Positions 14,201 through 21,769 are shown, numbered from the stretch's first letter. The stretch is 31,925 nucleotides of DNA from Oscillospiraceae bacterium (GCA_018265835.1 JABLYK010000024.1:1-31925), one strand, 5' to 3'. Program-made: numbers and translations. The notes: a model not told the origin generated them from the letters alone.

Positions 14201-14713
14201 ATAGAAATTGTCCGCGCCGAAGAGCGCAGACAGCTCCAGTGCCTTGGCCTTCGCGCCCGCATAGTCGCCGCGCAGCAGCATGCGCGGGATCGCACCCGCG
14301 ATGCAGCCGGAAAGGCAGATCAGCCCCTCGGCGTGTTCGTGCAGCAGCGGCCAGTCGATGCGCGGCTTGATATAAAACCCTTCCGTGAACGCGGCGGACA
14401 CAAGATAGCACAGGTTGCGGTAGCCCGTCTCGTTTTGGCAGAGGAGGATCAGGTGCGTGTATTCGCTGTCCACGCCGTACTCCCGGTCGGTGCGGCCGCG
14501 CGGCGCGACGTATACCTCACAGCCGATGATCGGCTTGAGTCCCGCCGCGCACGCCGCTTTGTAAAACGCGACCGCGCCGTACATCACGCCGTGATCCGTG
14601 ATCGCCACCGCGCTCTGACCCAGTTCCTTTGCGCGCGCGATGAGCCGCTCGATGCGGCACGCGCCGTCGAGCAGGCTGTATTCACTGTGTACATGCAGAT
14701 GTGTAAACGCCAT
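11225..14713 (-). CDS. dnaE: DNA polymerase III alpha subunit
   Basis: Replicative DNA polymerase of the DnaE class, 1162 residues, the family's usual length. The N-terminal PHP domain begins THLHVHSEYSLLDG. The palm domain contains PGRGSAAGS (356-364) and the catalytic PDIDVDF (396-402, aspartates 399 and 401). Further on come FLGLRNLTVLEDA, the YRPGPMDSIPRFLE motif and KAHAVSYAIVAYRTAYMK. The C-terminus has the tandem HhH region and an OB fold (VTVAGIVTGSRTRTTRSNTLMTYIQLEDDSGSMEL-like segment). In Firmicutes DnaE works beside PolC, extending RNA primers. The ATG follows AAGGAG by 5 nt and starts 9 nt after the whiA stop, so it is the last gene of the hprK-whiA operon. Confidence 0.98.
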   Translation of the reverse strand: MAFTHLHVHSEYSLLDGACRIERLIARAKELGQSAVAITDHGVMYGAVAFYKAACAAGLKPIIGCEVYVAPRGRTDREYGVDSEYTHLILLCQNETGYRNLCYLVSAAFTEGFYIKPRIDWPLLHEHAEGLICLSGCIAGAIPRMLLRGDYAGAKAKALELSALFGADNFYLELQNHGLADEAQAAEGMLRIHRETGIPVVVTNDAHYLERKDAYYQDVLMCIQMGKTVDDPDRMRFANDEFYLKSEDEMRALFPELPEAADNTQKIAERCNFNFTFGHYHLPRFLLPAGESDSDAYLTKRCNEGFQRRYGDGRPEVRRQLDYELNMIRRMGFVDYFLIVSDFIGYAKSQKIPVGPGRGSAAGSVVSYCLDITDVDPMKYSLYFERFLNPERVSMPDIDVDFCVNRRGEVIDYVNRKYGSDHVAQIVTFGTMAARAAIRDVGRALNLTYAETDAVAKQVPSTLNMTLDEALKLSKPLREMYDSDERLHKLIDTARALEGMPRHASTHAAGVVITEKPVYEYVPLAKNDESVVCQFPMTTLEELGLLKMDFLGLRNLTVLEDAARLVRRSVPGFAVEQIPEDDKATFEMLAAGRTEGVFQLESTGMTGVCTGLKPKSIEDITAVIALYRPGPMDSIPRFLECSAHPDKIAYKHPLLEPILSVTYGCIVYQEQVIEIFRKLAGFSLGQADLIRRAMSKKKEKEIKKEREAFIHGDASRNICGAVANGVPEDVANSIYDEILDFASYAFNKAHAVSYAIVAYRTAYMKRHYPREYMAALLTSVLDSSTKVAEYIAECRELGIRLLPPDVNESDADFTVAGGNLRFGLVAIKNIGRGFIQSLMREREQNGPFTAFDEFCRRMNGHELNRRAVESLIRAGCFDSMGYKRKALMQVLDRVLDGVAAEGRTNIAGQMDLFGMALDSEQDDVPAPAALVLPDVAEFTRQEIMAMERETTGLYLSGHPMDEYRELAHRAGAAPIGAILSDFAAEDGAHRFRDNQRVTVAGIVTGSRTRTTRSNTLMTYIQLEDDSGSMELIAFQKALDQGGGYIRDNAPLLIAGRISVRDEKEPQLMVDSIRPLEEASLRAQEQPAPPAPQQPRRLWVRLPGRDCPEMHRIELVLQMFPGQERLVLYFEDTGKRAGANCLIHEAFVQELREIAGAENVVVK

Positions 14714-14722
14714 AACGACTCC

Positions 14723-15622
14723 TTATTCGTCCTCCGGGTGAAACTCCACAATCTTTTTCAGCCGGTAGCTCAGGCAGCTTTTCGTCACCGGCGGGTAGGA
14801 CAGCACGGCGAGATCGGCCAGGCTGGCCTCGGGATTTGCAATGCGCAGCAGCGCCGCCTCCTGCAGCTTCTCCGGCAGCGCGTCCAGCCCGTATTCCCGC
14901 TCGATGCGCTTGATGGCGTCGAGCTGCTCCTGCGCCGCTGCGACCACCTTATCCGCGTTCGCGGTGTCGCAGTTGACCTTGCGGTTGATGGAATTGTTCA
15001 TCGACTTCTCCACCTTGGCGGACATGATGCCCATGGCCGCGTGCGACGCGCCGAGCGTCGTGAGCAGATCTTCAATGGCCTCCGACTTTTTGAAATAGAG
15101 GATGTAGTTCCCGCCCCGGCTGATCTCGCGCGGCTGAAAGCCCATCTCCGCAAGGATGGAATACGCCTCGCGGCTGACGCTGTAGTGCGCGGTGATCAGC
15201 TCCAGATGATAATTTTTGCTCGGGTCGGTCACGCTGCCGCCCGCGAGAAACGCCCCGCGCAAAAACGACACGCGGCAGCACTCCTCCTCCAGCACGCCGA
15301 GGTTGATGTGGTGCGAGAGGGTGCGGCCGGCTTCCGCACCGAAGGCGGAGAAAATGACTTCGATCGCAGCCGGGTCCGTGATGGTCAGCACAAAGCGGCC
15401 GCCGGACTTCTCCGCATCCGCGTCGAACGGCACGCCGAACGCGCGGTGAAACAGCTTGGGCAGCCGCGCGGCGAACGGCTCGCTCGCCGTGACGATGCGG
15501 ATCTCCCGCGGGGTGTATGTATGACTGTAGAGCAGCACGCCGTAGGCCTCCGCCACCGCGCAGCAGCGGCGCGAGACCGGCGCGCGGCACAGCTCGGCTT
15601 TCACTTCGGATGAAAAAGACAT
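14723..15622 (-). CDS. whiA: DNA-binding protein WhiA
   Basis: Conserved Gram-positive DNA-binding protein; it governs sporulation septation in actinomycetes and influences cell division and chromosome segregation in Bacillus. 299 residues. The N-terminal half is a degenerate homing-endonuclease (LAGLIDADG) fold with RGAFLAGGSVTDPSKNYHLE (122-141). The C-terminal helix-turn-helix covers about 235-290 (NPEASLADLAVLSYPPVTKS, SYRLKKIVEF). The ribosome site GGAGG precedes ATG by 5 nt. It follows yvcK in the same operon, the order found in most Firmicutes. Confidence 0.97.
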   Translation of the reverse strand: MSFSSEVKAELCRAPVSRRCCAVAEAYGVLLYSHTYTPREIRIVTASEPFAARLPKLFHRAFGVPFDADAEKSGGRFVLTITDPAAIEVIFSAFGAEAGRTLSHHINLGVLEEECCRVSFLRGAFLAGGSVTDPSKNYHLELITAHYSVSREAYSILAEMGFQPREISRGGNYILYFKKSEAIEDLLTTLGASHAAMGIMSAKVEKSMNNSINRKVNCDTANADKVVAAAQEQLDAIKRIEREYGLDALPEKLQEAALLRIANPEASLADLAVLSYPPVTKSCLSYRLKKIVEFHPEDE

Positions 15623-15635
15623 GGCTTCCTCCGGG

Positions 15636-16640
15636 TCAATCGTAAATTTGCGTCTCCGCGCGGGCGCGGTAGAGCCACATCAGCTCGCGCGCGAGCGCCT
15701 CCGGATCGTGGCGCACCAGATCGCCCGTGACGCGCGCGACCGGTGCGTGGAAAATCTCCACGCCGAGCTGCGTCGTGCACGCCGGGTCGAGCCGCACCGG
15801 CTCCGCGCCCTCGGCGGCGTACTTCTGCAGCACCGGCTCCGGGATCGGGCTGCTGTTGGCCAGACACAGCGAGAACAAATGCTCGCCGGAGTGGTCGAAC
15901 AGCGCGCGGATGTGGTCGGCGGCGGTGTAGCCCTCCGTCTCCCCGTCCTGCGTCATGACATTTAATACATACGCCTTCAGCGCGGGCGACTCCGCCACCG
16001 CGCGCGCCACGCCGTCGGTGAGCAGGTTCGGCAGAATGCTGGTGTAGAGACTGCCGGGGCCGATCACGATGAGGTCGGCCGCACGGATTGCCTCCAGCGC
16101 TTCGGGCACGGCAGCGGGCCGCTCCGGCTCCAGATACACGCGGGCGATGCGCCGGTCGGCTCCGTGCTTCATCCCGGCGATCTTCGATTCGCCGACGACG
16201 GTGGCGCCGTCGTCAAACTCCGCGATGAGCCGGACGTTTTCGTTCGACACGGGAAGCACCCTCCCGGTAATGGCGAGCACGTCGCTCATGCGGCGCACGG
16301 CCTCCTCAAAGCTGACGGACATATCGTTGAGCGCCGCGAGCATGAGATTGCCTAGACTCTGCCCCGTGAGACGGCCCTCGGAAAAGCGGTAGCTCATGAG
16401 CCGCTCCATGGTCGGCTCGGTGTTTGCAAGCGCGCAGATGCAGTTGCGCACGTCGCCCGGCGGCGGCATACCGAGTTCCCGGCGCAGCACGCCGGAGCCG
16501 CCCCCGTCGTCCGCCACGGTGACGATGGCGGTGATACGGCCCGTATAGCGCTTGAGCCCGCGCAGCATGGTCGAAAGCCCCGTTCCGCCGCCGATGGCGA
16601 CGACGCGGGGCTGCGACGGAAAGTAGCGTTTGCCGTCCAT
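15636..16640 (-). CDS. yvcK: YvcK/CofD-like gluconeogenesis factor
   Basis: 334-residue cytoplasmic protein related to the CofD transferases. YvcK proteins bind UDP-sugars, are needed for growth on gluconeogenic carbon and affect cell shape and wall synthesis. Family motifs are GGGTGLSTMLRGLK (17-30), TVADDGGGSGVLRRELGMPP (41-60) followed by PGDVRNCICALA, and later VIGPGSLYTSILPNLL. The start codon lies 1 nt beyond the rapZ stop, so the two are translationally coupled. Neighbours rapZ and whiA are its standard partners. Confidence 0.97.
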   Translation of the reverse strand: MDGKRYFPSQPRVVAIGGGTGLSTMLRGLKRYTGRITAIVTVADDGGGSGVLRRELGMPPPGDVRNCICALANTEPTMERLMSYRFSEGRLTGQSLGNLMLAALNDMSVSFEEAVRRMSDVLAITGRVLPVSNENVRLIAEFDDGATVVGESKIAGMKHGADRRIARVYLEPERPAAVPEALEAIRAADLIVIGPGSLYTSILPNLLTDGVARAVAESPALKAYVLNVMTQDGETEGYTAADHIRALFDHSGEHLFSLCLANSSPIPEPVLQKYAAEGAEPVRLDPACTTQLGVEIFHAPVARVTGDLVRHDPEALARELMWLYRARAETQIYD

Positions 16641-16641
16641 A

Positions 16642-17502
16642 TCAGCTCTTGCTCAGGTCGCGGTTGACGAGCCGGACGTCCTCGTCCCGCTCCGCCAGGT
16701 GATCGGCCAGCGCCTTGGCCACGGCCACGCTGCGGTGCCGCCCGCCGGTGCAGCCGATGCCGATCGTCACGGCATAGCGCCCCTCCTCGGCATACTGCGG
16801 CAGGAGAAAGTCGATCATGCCGGTCAGCCGGTTGAGGAAGTCCTTCGCCGTGTCGCTGCGCAGGACGTAGGTCTGCACCGGCTCGTCCATGCCGGACTGC
16901 GGCCGCAGCTCCTCCACGTAATACGGGTTCGGCAGAAAGCGCACGTCGAACACCAGATCCGCGTCCATCGGGATGCCATACTTAAAGCCGAAGGACACGA
17001 CGTTCACCAGAATGTCGCGCCGCTTCTGGTCGCCGACGAAGAAGCCGTAGATCCGGTGCTGCAGCATGGCGAGCGTCAGTCCCGTGGTGTTGAGCACATA
17101 ATCCGCGCGCTCGCGCACGGGGCGCAGCAGCTCCGCCTCGCGCCGCACGGCCTCCTGAATGGAGCAGCCGTCCGACGCCAGCGGGTGCGGCCGGCGCGAC
17201 TCCTTGTAGCGCTGGACGATCGTGCCCTCGTTCGCCTCGACGTACAGAATGCGGTAGTGCACGCCCATGCAATACAGCTCGTCGAGCGCGTCGAACAGCT
17301 CCGTGAAGCTCTCCTGCCCGCGGATGTCCGTCACGAGCGCGACGCGCTCATACCGCCCGCGTGTGGCAAGGCACAGCTCCGCGAACTTCGTCAGCAGCGC
17401 AGTCGGCAGATTGTCCACACAGTAAAATTCCAAATCCTCCAGAACGTCCGCCGCGCGGCTCTTCCCCGCGCCGGACAGCCCGGAAATAATCAAAAAATCC
17501 AT
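16642..17502 (-). CDS. rapZ: RNase adapter protein / nucleotide-binding RapZ (YvcJ)
   Basis: 286 residues. The N-terminal kinase-like domain has a Walker A loop G-L-S-G-A-G-K-S (8-15). The C-terminal domain carries the family signatures VRFLPNPYYVEELRPQSGMD and IGIGCTGGRHRSVAVA. In E. coli RapZ directs RNase E to the sRNA GlmZ and so tunes glucosamine-6-phosphate synthesis; Firmicute YvcJ binds nucleotides and affects competence. It lies 2 nt downstream of murB, linking it with the cell-wall precursor pathway. Confidence 0.97.
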   Translation of the reverse strand: MDFLIISGLSGAGKSRAADVLEDLEFYCVDNLPTALLTKFAELCLATRGRYERVALVTDIRGQESFTELFDALDELYCMGVHYRILYVEANEGTIVQRYKESRRPHPLASDGCSIQEAVRREAELLRPVRERADYVLNTTGLTLAMLQHRIYGFFVGDQKRRDILVNVVSFGFKYGIPMDADLVFDVRFLPNPYYVEELRPQSGMDEPVQTYVLRSDTAKDFLNRLTGMIDFLLPQYAEEGRYAVTIGIGCTGGRHRSVAVAKALADHLAERDEDVRLVNRDLSKS

Positions 17503-17504
17503 AA

Positions 17505-18422
17505 TCAGCCTCGAATGATCTTTACTTCTGTTTCCAGCTCGATGCCCGACGTGCGCAGCACCTCGGAGCGGATGTGGTCGATCAGGCGCAGAACATCGTC
17601 AAACGTTGCGCCGCCGCGGTTGACCACAAAGCCCGCGTGCTTTTCGGACACCTGCGCCCCGCCTATGGCATAGCCCTTCAGCCCCGCCTGCTCGATGAGC
17701 GCGGCAGCATAGCCGCCCGCAGGCCGCTTGAACGTGCTGCCGGCGCTCGGCAGCTCCAGCGGCTGGCTGGCGCGGCGCTTTTCGCTCAGCTCCGCCATCC
17801 GCGCGCGGATGGCCGCCGGGTCGCTGTGCGTGAGACGCAGCGTGCTCGCAAGGATCACCGCGCCCGTGTCGGAAAACCGGCTGTGCCGGTAGCCGAAGTC
17901 GTGCGCCGCGCCGTGCACCTCGCGCAGCTCCAGCGACTCGTCGAGATACTGCGTCGTCACAACGATGTCCTTCATCTCGCCGCCATAGGCGCCCGCGTTC
18001 ATGGACACCGCCCCGCCGAGCGAGCCGGGGATGCCGTGCGCAAATTCCATGCCGCCAAGCCCGCAGGCAAGCGCCGTCTGCGCCAGCCGCGCGAGCGGGA
18101 TGCCGCAGCCGGCCTGCAGCGTGTCCGGCCCGGTCTGCCCGGCGCCGGCCATGCTGTCGCCCATCTGGATCACAATGCGGTTCAGCTCTGTGTCAGTCAC
18201 GAGCAGATTCGTGCCGTTGCCGATGATGAGCGGCGTCACGTCTGCGCTGCGCAGGATGCGGCAGAGCGCCGCCGTCTCCTCTGCGGAGGACGGCTGCGCC
18301 AGTGCGCGCACCGGGCCGCCGATGCGGAACGAGCAGTGCGCGCGCATGGGTTCGTTTTCAAGGATGGTCAGCGCCGGGAGCTGCTCGCGCAGGCGGCGGA
18401 CGACCGGATCAAGCTGATTCAT
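17505..18422 (-). CDS. murB: UDP-N-acetylenolpyruvoylglucosamine reductase MurB
   Basis: NADPH- and FAD-dependent second committed step of peptidoglycan precursor synthesis, forming UDP-N-acetylmuramate in the cytosol. 305 residues, typical of the Gram-positive type II form. The FAD-binding segments are IGNGTNLLV (67-75) and GIPGSLGGAVSMNAGAYGGE (130-149). The catalytic serine is in S-A-G-S-T-F-K-R-P (S229). The C-terminal NRGGATFDDVL and the acidic LETEV motif supply the remaining active-site glutamate. It sits 21 nt after hprK. Confidence 0.98.
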   Translation of the reverse strand: MNQLDPVVRRLREQLPALTILENEPMRAHCSFRIGGPVRALAQPSSAEETAALCRILRSADVTPLIIGNGTNLLVTDTELNRIVIQMGDSMAGAGQTGPDTLQAGCGIPLARLAQTALACGLGGMEFAHGIPGSLGGAVSMNAGAYGGEMKDIVVTTQYLDESLELREVHGAAHDFGYRHSRFSDTGAVILASTLRLTHSDPAAIRARMAELSEKRRASQPLELPSAGSTFKRPAGGYAAALIEQAGLKGYAIGGAQVSEKHAGFVVNRGGATFDDVLRLIDHIRSEVLRTSGIELETEVKIIRG

Positions 18423-18443
18423 AAAACACTCCTGTTGATGGAT

Positions 18444-19385
18444 TTAAAATGCGACGCCGAGGTCGATGCTGCGGTCGTGCTCGTCGGCAAGCGTCTGGGC
18501 TGCGTTGTAGCCCATGTTTTTCTGGCGGTTGTTCATCGCGGCCAGCTCCAGAATCACGGCGAGGTTGCGCCCCGGCCGCACCGGAATCGTCACGCGCGGC
18601 ACCTTCACGCCCATGATCTCGCAGTACTCCGTGCTGAGTCCCAGCCGGTCGTAGGCCCGGCCGTCCTCCCACGCCTCCAGATCCACCACAAGGTCGATGC
18701 GGCTCTCCGGCTTCACGGCGCCGACGCCGTAAATGCGCCGCGCGTCAATCACGCCGATGCCGCGCAGCTCCATGTAGTAGCGGATCATCTCCGGCGCGCT
18801 GCCCATGAGCGTCTTGCGCGACGTGCGCTTGATCTCCACCGCATCGTCGGCCACGAGCCGGTGGCCGCGTTTGATGAGCTCCAGCGCCGTCTCGCTCTTG
18901 CCGACGCCGGAGTCGCCCATGATGAGCACGCCCTCGCCAAACACCTCCACCAGCACGCCGTGCTGCGTCGTGCGCGGCGCGAGATAGTTGGAAAGCGCGG
19001 CGATGATGTCGGCCATGAACTCCGACGTGTCCTCCCGCGTAAGGAAGAGACTGCGGTCATACTTCTCCGCCATCTCCAGGCACTCCGGGAACGGATCCAT
19101 CCCGTGGCAGATCACAAGCCCGATGATATTGTACCGCATGAACTGCTCAAAGCGGCTGCGCCGCTCCTCCGGCGAAAGCATCTCCAGATACGTGCTCTCC
19201 ACGCGCCCGATGATCTGCAGGCGCTTCGGGTCGAAGTAGTTATAAAATCCGGCGAGCTGCAGCCCCGGCCGGTTGACGTCCGACGTCTCGATCATCCGCC
19301 GGTCATAGTCCGAGCAGGCGTGCAGAACCGTCAGCCCCTGCTCCTCAGCGATGGTTTTGAGCGGAACGGAATATTTGTGACTCAT
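18444..19385 (-). CDS. hprK: HPr kinase/phosphorylase
   Basis: Bifunctional enzyme that phosphorylates and dephosphorylates Ser46 of HPr, the switch for CcpA-mediated carbon catabolite control. 313 residues from the ATG at 19385, which follows AAAGGA and gives the standard MSxxxSVPL N-terminus; the 22-codon in-frame extension upstream has no ribosome site. The Walker A loop is G-D-S-G-V-G-K-S (157-164), followed by ETALELIKRGHRLVADD. The HPrK signature R-P-G-R-N-L-A-V-I-L-E-L-A lies near the C-terminus. First gene of the hprK-murB-rapZ-yvcK-whiA-dnaE operon. No HPr (ptsH/crh) gene is present here. Confidence 0.97.
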   Translation of the reverse strand: MSHKYSVPLKTIAEEQGLTVLHACSDYDRRMIETSDVNRPGLQLAGFYNYFDPKRLQIIGRVESTYLEMLSPEERRSRFEQFMRYNIIGLVICHGMDPFPECLEMAEKYDRSLFLTREDTSEFMADIIAALSNYLAPRTTQHGVLVEVFGEGVLIMGDSGVGKSETALELIKRGHRLVADDAVEIKRTSRKTLMGSAPEMIRYYMELRGIGVIDARRIYGVGAVKPESRIDLVVDLEAWEDGRAYDRLGLSTEYCEIMGVKVPRVTIPVRPGRNLAVILELAAMNNRQKNMGYNAAQTLADEHDRSIDLGVAF

Positions 19386-19464
19386 GCGCGTGTTCCTTTC
19401 TTCCTGAACGATCCTATTCCGAAGCACGGAACAGGCATTCCGATTTCTCAAATTCTACACCTAT

Positions 19465-19493
19465 ATTTTAACCAAACCGCGTACATTTGGCAA
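19465..19493 (-). promoter_or_regulatory. Promoter of the hprK-dnaE operon
   Basis: TTGCCA (19493-19488), a 17-bp spacer and TAAAAT (19470-19465) on the minus strand predict a start near 19458 and a ~73-nt leader before hprK. Confidence 0.65.
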
Positions 19494-19572
19494 TGGCTTT
19501 TCCATTTTCCCTGAAAAAACCGTCAGCAGCCGCCACCGTCGCCTGAAAAACACAGGAAATTTTGAAAAGGAC

Positions 19573-19601
19573 TTGCATTTATCCCGTCCTTCTGCTATGA
19601 T
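19573..19601 (+). promoter_or_regulatory. Promoter of rpmB
   Basis: TTGCAT (19573-19578), a 17-bp spacer and TATGAT (19596-19601), with a start near 19608. The ribosome site AAGGAGGTG follows in the ~40-nt leader. Confidence 0.65.
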
Positions 19602-19648
19602 AGGAAAGCTGTTCTCGCAGACAACGAAACAAGGAGGTGCTTCAATCC

Positions 19649-19837
19649 ATGGCAAAGTGTCAGTTTTGCGACAAGGGCGTGACGTTTGGCATTCAGGTGA
19701 GCCACTCTCACAGACGCTCCAACCGCACGTGGAAACCCAATGTGAAGCGCGTCAAGGCCATCGTGGACGGAACTCCGAAACACGTCTATGCATGCACCCG
19801 CTGCCTCCGCAGCGGCAAGGTCACCCGCGCTGTGTGA
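19649..19837 (+). CDS. rpmB: 50S ribosomal protein L28
   Basis: 62-residue ribosomal protein of the large subunit. It has the L28 pattern K-C-x-F-C near the start, SHSHRRSNRTWKPN in the middle and VYACTRCLRSGKV at the end. The zinc-ribbon cysteines C4, C7, C49 and C52 are all present, so this is the C+ (zinc-binding) form. I chose ATG at 19649, 8 nt after AAGGAGGTG, over the in-frame GTG at 19637 that lies within that ribosome site. It is a single-gene transcript ended by a strong terminator. Confidence 0.98.
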   Translation: MAKCQFCDKGVTFGIQVSHSHRRSNRTWKPNVKRVKAIVDGTPKHVYACTRCLRSGKVTRAV

Positions 19838-19858
19838 ATTGCATAAATTGCACCGAAC

Positions 19859-19887
19859 AAGGCTCGCCTCGAAAAGGCGAGCCTTTT
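19859..19887 (+). terminator. Terminator of rpmB
   Basis: Stem AAGGCTCGCCT / AGGCGAGCCTT with a CGAA loop, running into TTTTT, 21 nt after the rpmB stop codon. Confidence 0.92.
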
Positions 19888-19899
19888 TCGTGCGCCGCC

Positions 19900-19928
19900 T
19901 TGCGCATCCGGCAAAATCAGCGTATACT
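19900..19928 (+). promoter_or_regulatory. Promoter of the Nudix gene
   Basis: TTGCGC (19900-19905), a 17-bp spacer and TATACT (19923-19928) give a start near 19935, about 25 nt before the Nudix ATG. Confidence 0.55.
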
Positions 19929-19959
19929 GCACGCAGAACCTGTGAAAGAAGGCAATCGT

Positions 19960-20427
19960 ATGCTGAACACCACGCTCTGCTACCTGGAGCGGGACGGCAA
20001 ATACCTGATGCTGCACCGCGTCAAGAAGAAAAACGACCTCAACCACGACAAATGGATCGGCGTGGGCGGGAAATTCGAGGCGGACGAAAGCCCGGAGGAG
20101 TGCCTGCTGCGCGAGGTGCGCGAGGAAACAGGACTCACGCTGACGGACTGGCGCTATCGCGGCATTGTCACGTTCGTGTCCGACATGTGGGAGTCGGAAT
20201 ACATGCACCTGTTCACGGCGGACGGCTTCACCGGCACGATGACCGACTGCGACGAGGGGACGCTGGAGTGGGTTGAGAAATCCGCCGTACCGTCCCTGCC
20301 CGGCTGGGAGGGCGACAAGATTTTTCTCCGCCTGCTCGCCGAGGATGCGCCGTTTTTCTCCCTGAAGCTCTGCTACGAGGGCGATACGCTCACCTACGCC
20401 GCGCTGAACGGGAAACAACTTCCATAA
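19960..20427 (+). CDS. Nudix hydrolase, 8-oxo-dGTP diphosphatase (MutT/YtkD-like)
   Basis: 155-residue cytosolic hydrolase of nucleoside diphosphate-X compounds, most like the 8-oxo-dGTP diphosphatases that sanitise the nucleotide pool. The Nudix box G-x5-E-x7-R-E-x-x-E-E-x-G-x is complete: G37, E43, R51-E52, E55-E56, G58. The opening LNTTLCYLERDGKYLMLHR and the KWIGVGGKFE segment are typical of this subgroup. The chosen ATG at 19960 follows AGAAGG by 8 nt. It has its own promoter and terminator. Substrate specificity within the family cannot be fixed from sequence. Confidence 0.9.
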   Translation: MLNTTLCYLERDGKYLMLHRVKKKNDLNHDKWIGVGGKFEADESPEECLLREVREETGLTLTDWRYRGIVTFVSDMWESEYMHLFTADGFTGTMTDCDEGTLEWVEKSAVPSLPGWEGDKIFLRLLAEDAPFFSLKLCYEGDTLTYAALNGKQLP

Positions 20428-20435
20428 TCAAGCGT

Positions 20436-20477
20436 CCGGAGACCGGCAGACACACTCGTCTGCCGGTCTCCGGGCTT
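20436..20477. terminator. Terminator shared by the Nudix gene and the convergent small membrane-protein gene
   Basis: Perfect 16-bp stem CCGGAGACCGGCAGAC / GTCTGCCGGTCTCCGG with a 6-nt loop, followed on the plus strand by GCTTTTG. It lies between the two convergent stop codons. Confidence 0.85.
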
Positions 20478-20480
20478 TTG

Positions 20481-20867
20481 TCATCTTTCTTTTCTGCCGG
20501 CGCCCTTCTGCTGGGCGAGCTGCTTTTGCATCTGGCCGCACTGCCGGTTCAGCTCCTCAACCGAGGCCTGAAGCTCCTCAAGTTGTTTGCTCAAGGGCTT
20601 GAGACTCCTTTTGATCTCCCGGGCCACGACCGACTGGTAGAACGTATACTGCACGATCGTCTTTCCGATCGCCGCTGCCGCCGCCAGTCCGCCTGTGATT
20701 GCCGCCGCCCGCTGCACTTTCGGATTTTTGATAAGCTGCAGCGCAACCGCTTTCGGGTCAACCTTCCGCGGATGCCCGGCAGCGAGCGCCGCCATTTCCT
20801 TACCGGCGCTGATCGTCTGCTGCAAGCTGTGCGTCCCCTGCCCGACCGCTTTCAACGTTTCTTTCAT
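20481..20867 (-). CDS. Small membrane-anchored coiled-coil protein, unknown function
   Basis: I do not recognise a family. The 128-residue protein has an N-terminal helical part (KETLKAVGQGTHSLQQTISAG), an Ala/Gly-rich hydrophobic segment (about 54-72) long enough for one membrane pass or hairpin, and a heptad-like helix (about 82-122, IKRSLKPLSKQLEELQASVEELNRQ) that should form a coiled coil, ending in basic residues. The start is ATG at 20867 after GGGGGAG; an upstream in-frame ATG at 20939 would include the predicted promoter. It could be a scaffold or envelope-associated protein, but this is only a structural guess. Confidence 0.7.
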   Translation of the reverse strand: MKETLKAVGQGTHSLQQTISAGKEMAALAAGHPRKVDPKAVALQLIKNPKVQRAAAITGGLAAAAAIGKTIVQYTFYQSVVAREIKRSLKPLSKQLEELQASVEELNRQCGQMQKQLAQQKGAGRKER

Positions 20868-20888
20868 AACACGCTCTCCCCCATTTTG

Positions 20889-20939
20889 ATCCAAAATTGG
20901 ATTTTGGTCTATTTTACACGCACCGCCGCGCACATGCAA
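20889..20939 (-). promoter_or_regulatory. Promoter and palindrome upstream of the coiled-coil protein gene
   Basis: TTGCAT (20939-20934), a 17-bp spacer and TAAAAT (20916-20911) on the minus strand. An inverted repeat ATCCAA-AA-TTGGAT (20889-20902) falls in the transcribed leader at about +2 to +16 and could be an operator. Confidence 0.55.
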
Positions 20940-20977
20940 GCGATATCTCTTTTTTCACAGCCCGCCTGTCATCCCTT

Positions 20978-21745
20978 TTATTGCAGGAGCCGCGAAATCT
21001 GTGCGGCAGCGGCCTGAACGCGCGTGCGGTTCGTCTCCTCGTTTGCAAGCATACGGGTCGTGGGGCCAGAGACGCTGATTGCGGCAACGGCACGGCCGGA
21101 GCGGTCCCGCACCGGCGCGGCAAAGCACGTGAGCCCGGGGATGCACTCCTCGCGGTCGGCGCTCCAGCCCTGCGCGCGGATGGTTCGCAGCGCGTCGAGC
21201 AGCGCCTCGGGCGAGCAGAGGGTGCTGTCCGTCAGGCGGGCGAACTCCGCGGTGCGGAGATACTGCTCCACCGCCGTGCGCGGCTGAAAGGCCAGGATTG
21301 CCTTGCCCGTGGCGGTATGGTGCGCAGCGTACCGGCGGCCAATCTCCACATCCATATGCAGCGGCGACTGCGGCACGCCCTTGTCGAGGAAAATCACGCT
21401 CGTTCCCCCGTCCATGACCACAAGGTGCGACGTTTCGCCGCAAAGCTCCGCCAGCCGGATGAGCTGCGGGCGGGCGTAGCTGATGAGCTCCGTGTGCGAG
21501 TACGCGAGCTGGCCGAGCGAAAACAGCTTCATGCCCAGCCGGTAGCGCCCCTGCTCCGTTTTGATGAGGTAGCCGTTTTCCTCAAACGTCGTGAGAAAGC
21601 GAAAGGCCGTGCTGCGGTTCATCCCCATCAGCGCCGCCACGTCGCCGGGGCCAAGCTCCTGCCGCCCATAAAACAGGTCCAGCACCTTGAGCGCCTTGTC
21701 CACCGACTGCAGCGTGTACTTCCCCGCGTCTTTGTTTCCGTCCAC
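20978..21745 (-). CDS. IclR-family transcriptional regulator
   Basis: Ligand-responsive regulator of a nearby catabolic operon. The N-terminal winged helix-turn-helix (about 10-70: SVDKALKVLDLFYGRQELGPGD, MNRSTAFRFLTTFEENGYL) is followed by the IclR effector domain (about 85-250; GETSHLVVMDGG, HHTATGKAILA, the conserved G-x-x-x-D-R-E-E-C-I-P-G-L-T-C-F-A-A-P-V region, and a final AAISVSGP). I prefer the GTG at 21745, which lies 8 nt after AAGGAAGG, over the GTG at 21754 that directly abuts that ribosome site. It is divergent from porGDAB, its probable target. The effector is likely the pathway substrate or an intermediate. Confidence 0.92.
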   Translation of the reverse strand: MDGNKDAGKYTLQSVDKALKVLDLFYGRQELGPGDVAALMGMNRSTAFRFLTTFEENGYLIKTEQGRYRLGMKLFSLGQLAYSHTELISYARPQLIRLAELCGETSHLVVMDGGTSVIFLDKGVPQSPLHMDVEIGRRYAAHHTATGKAILAFQPRTAVEQYLRTAEFARLTDSTLCSPEALLDALRTIRAQGWSADREECIPGLTCFAAPVRDRSGRAVAAISVSGPTTRMLANEETNRTRVQAAAAQISRLLQ

Positions 21746-21769
21746 AAAACGCACCTTCCTTTCGGAATC

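Noticed and set aside
11285..15613. 1442-codon plus-strand open frame opposite dnaE and whiA
   Set aside because: Same shadow effect; composition is dominated by Arg, His, Ala and Val with no recognisable motif, whereas dnaE and whiA show full catalytic and DNA-binding signatures.
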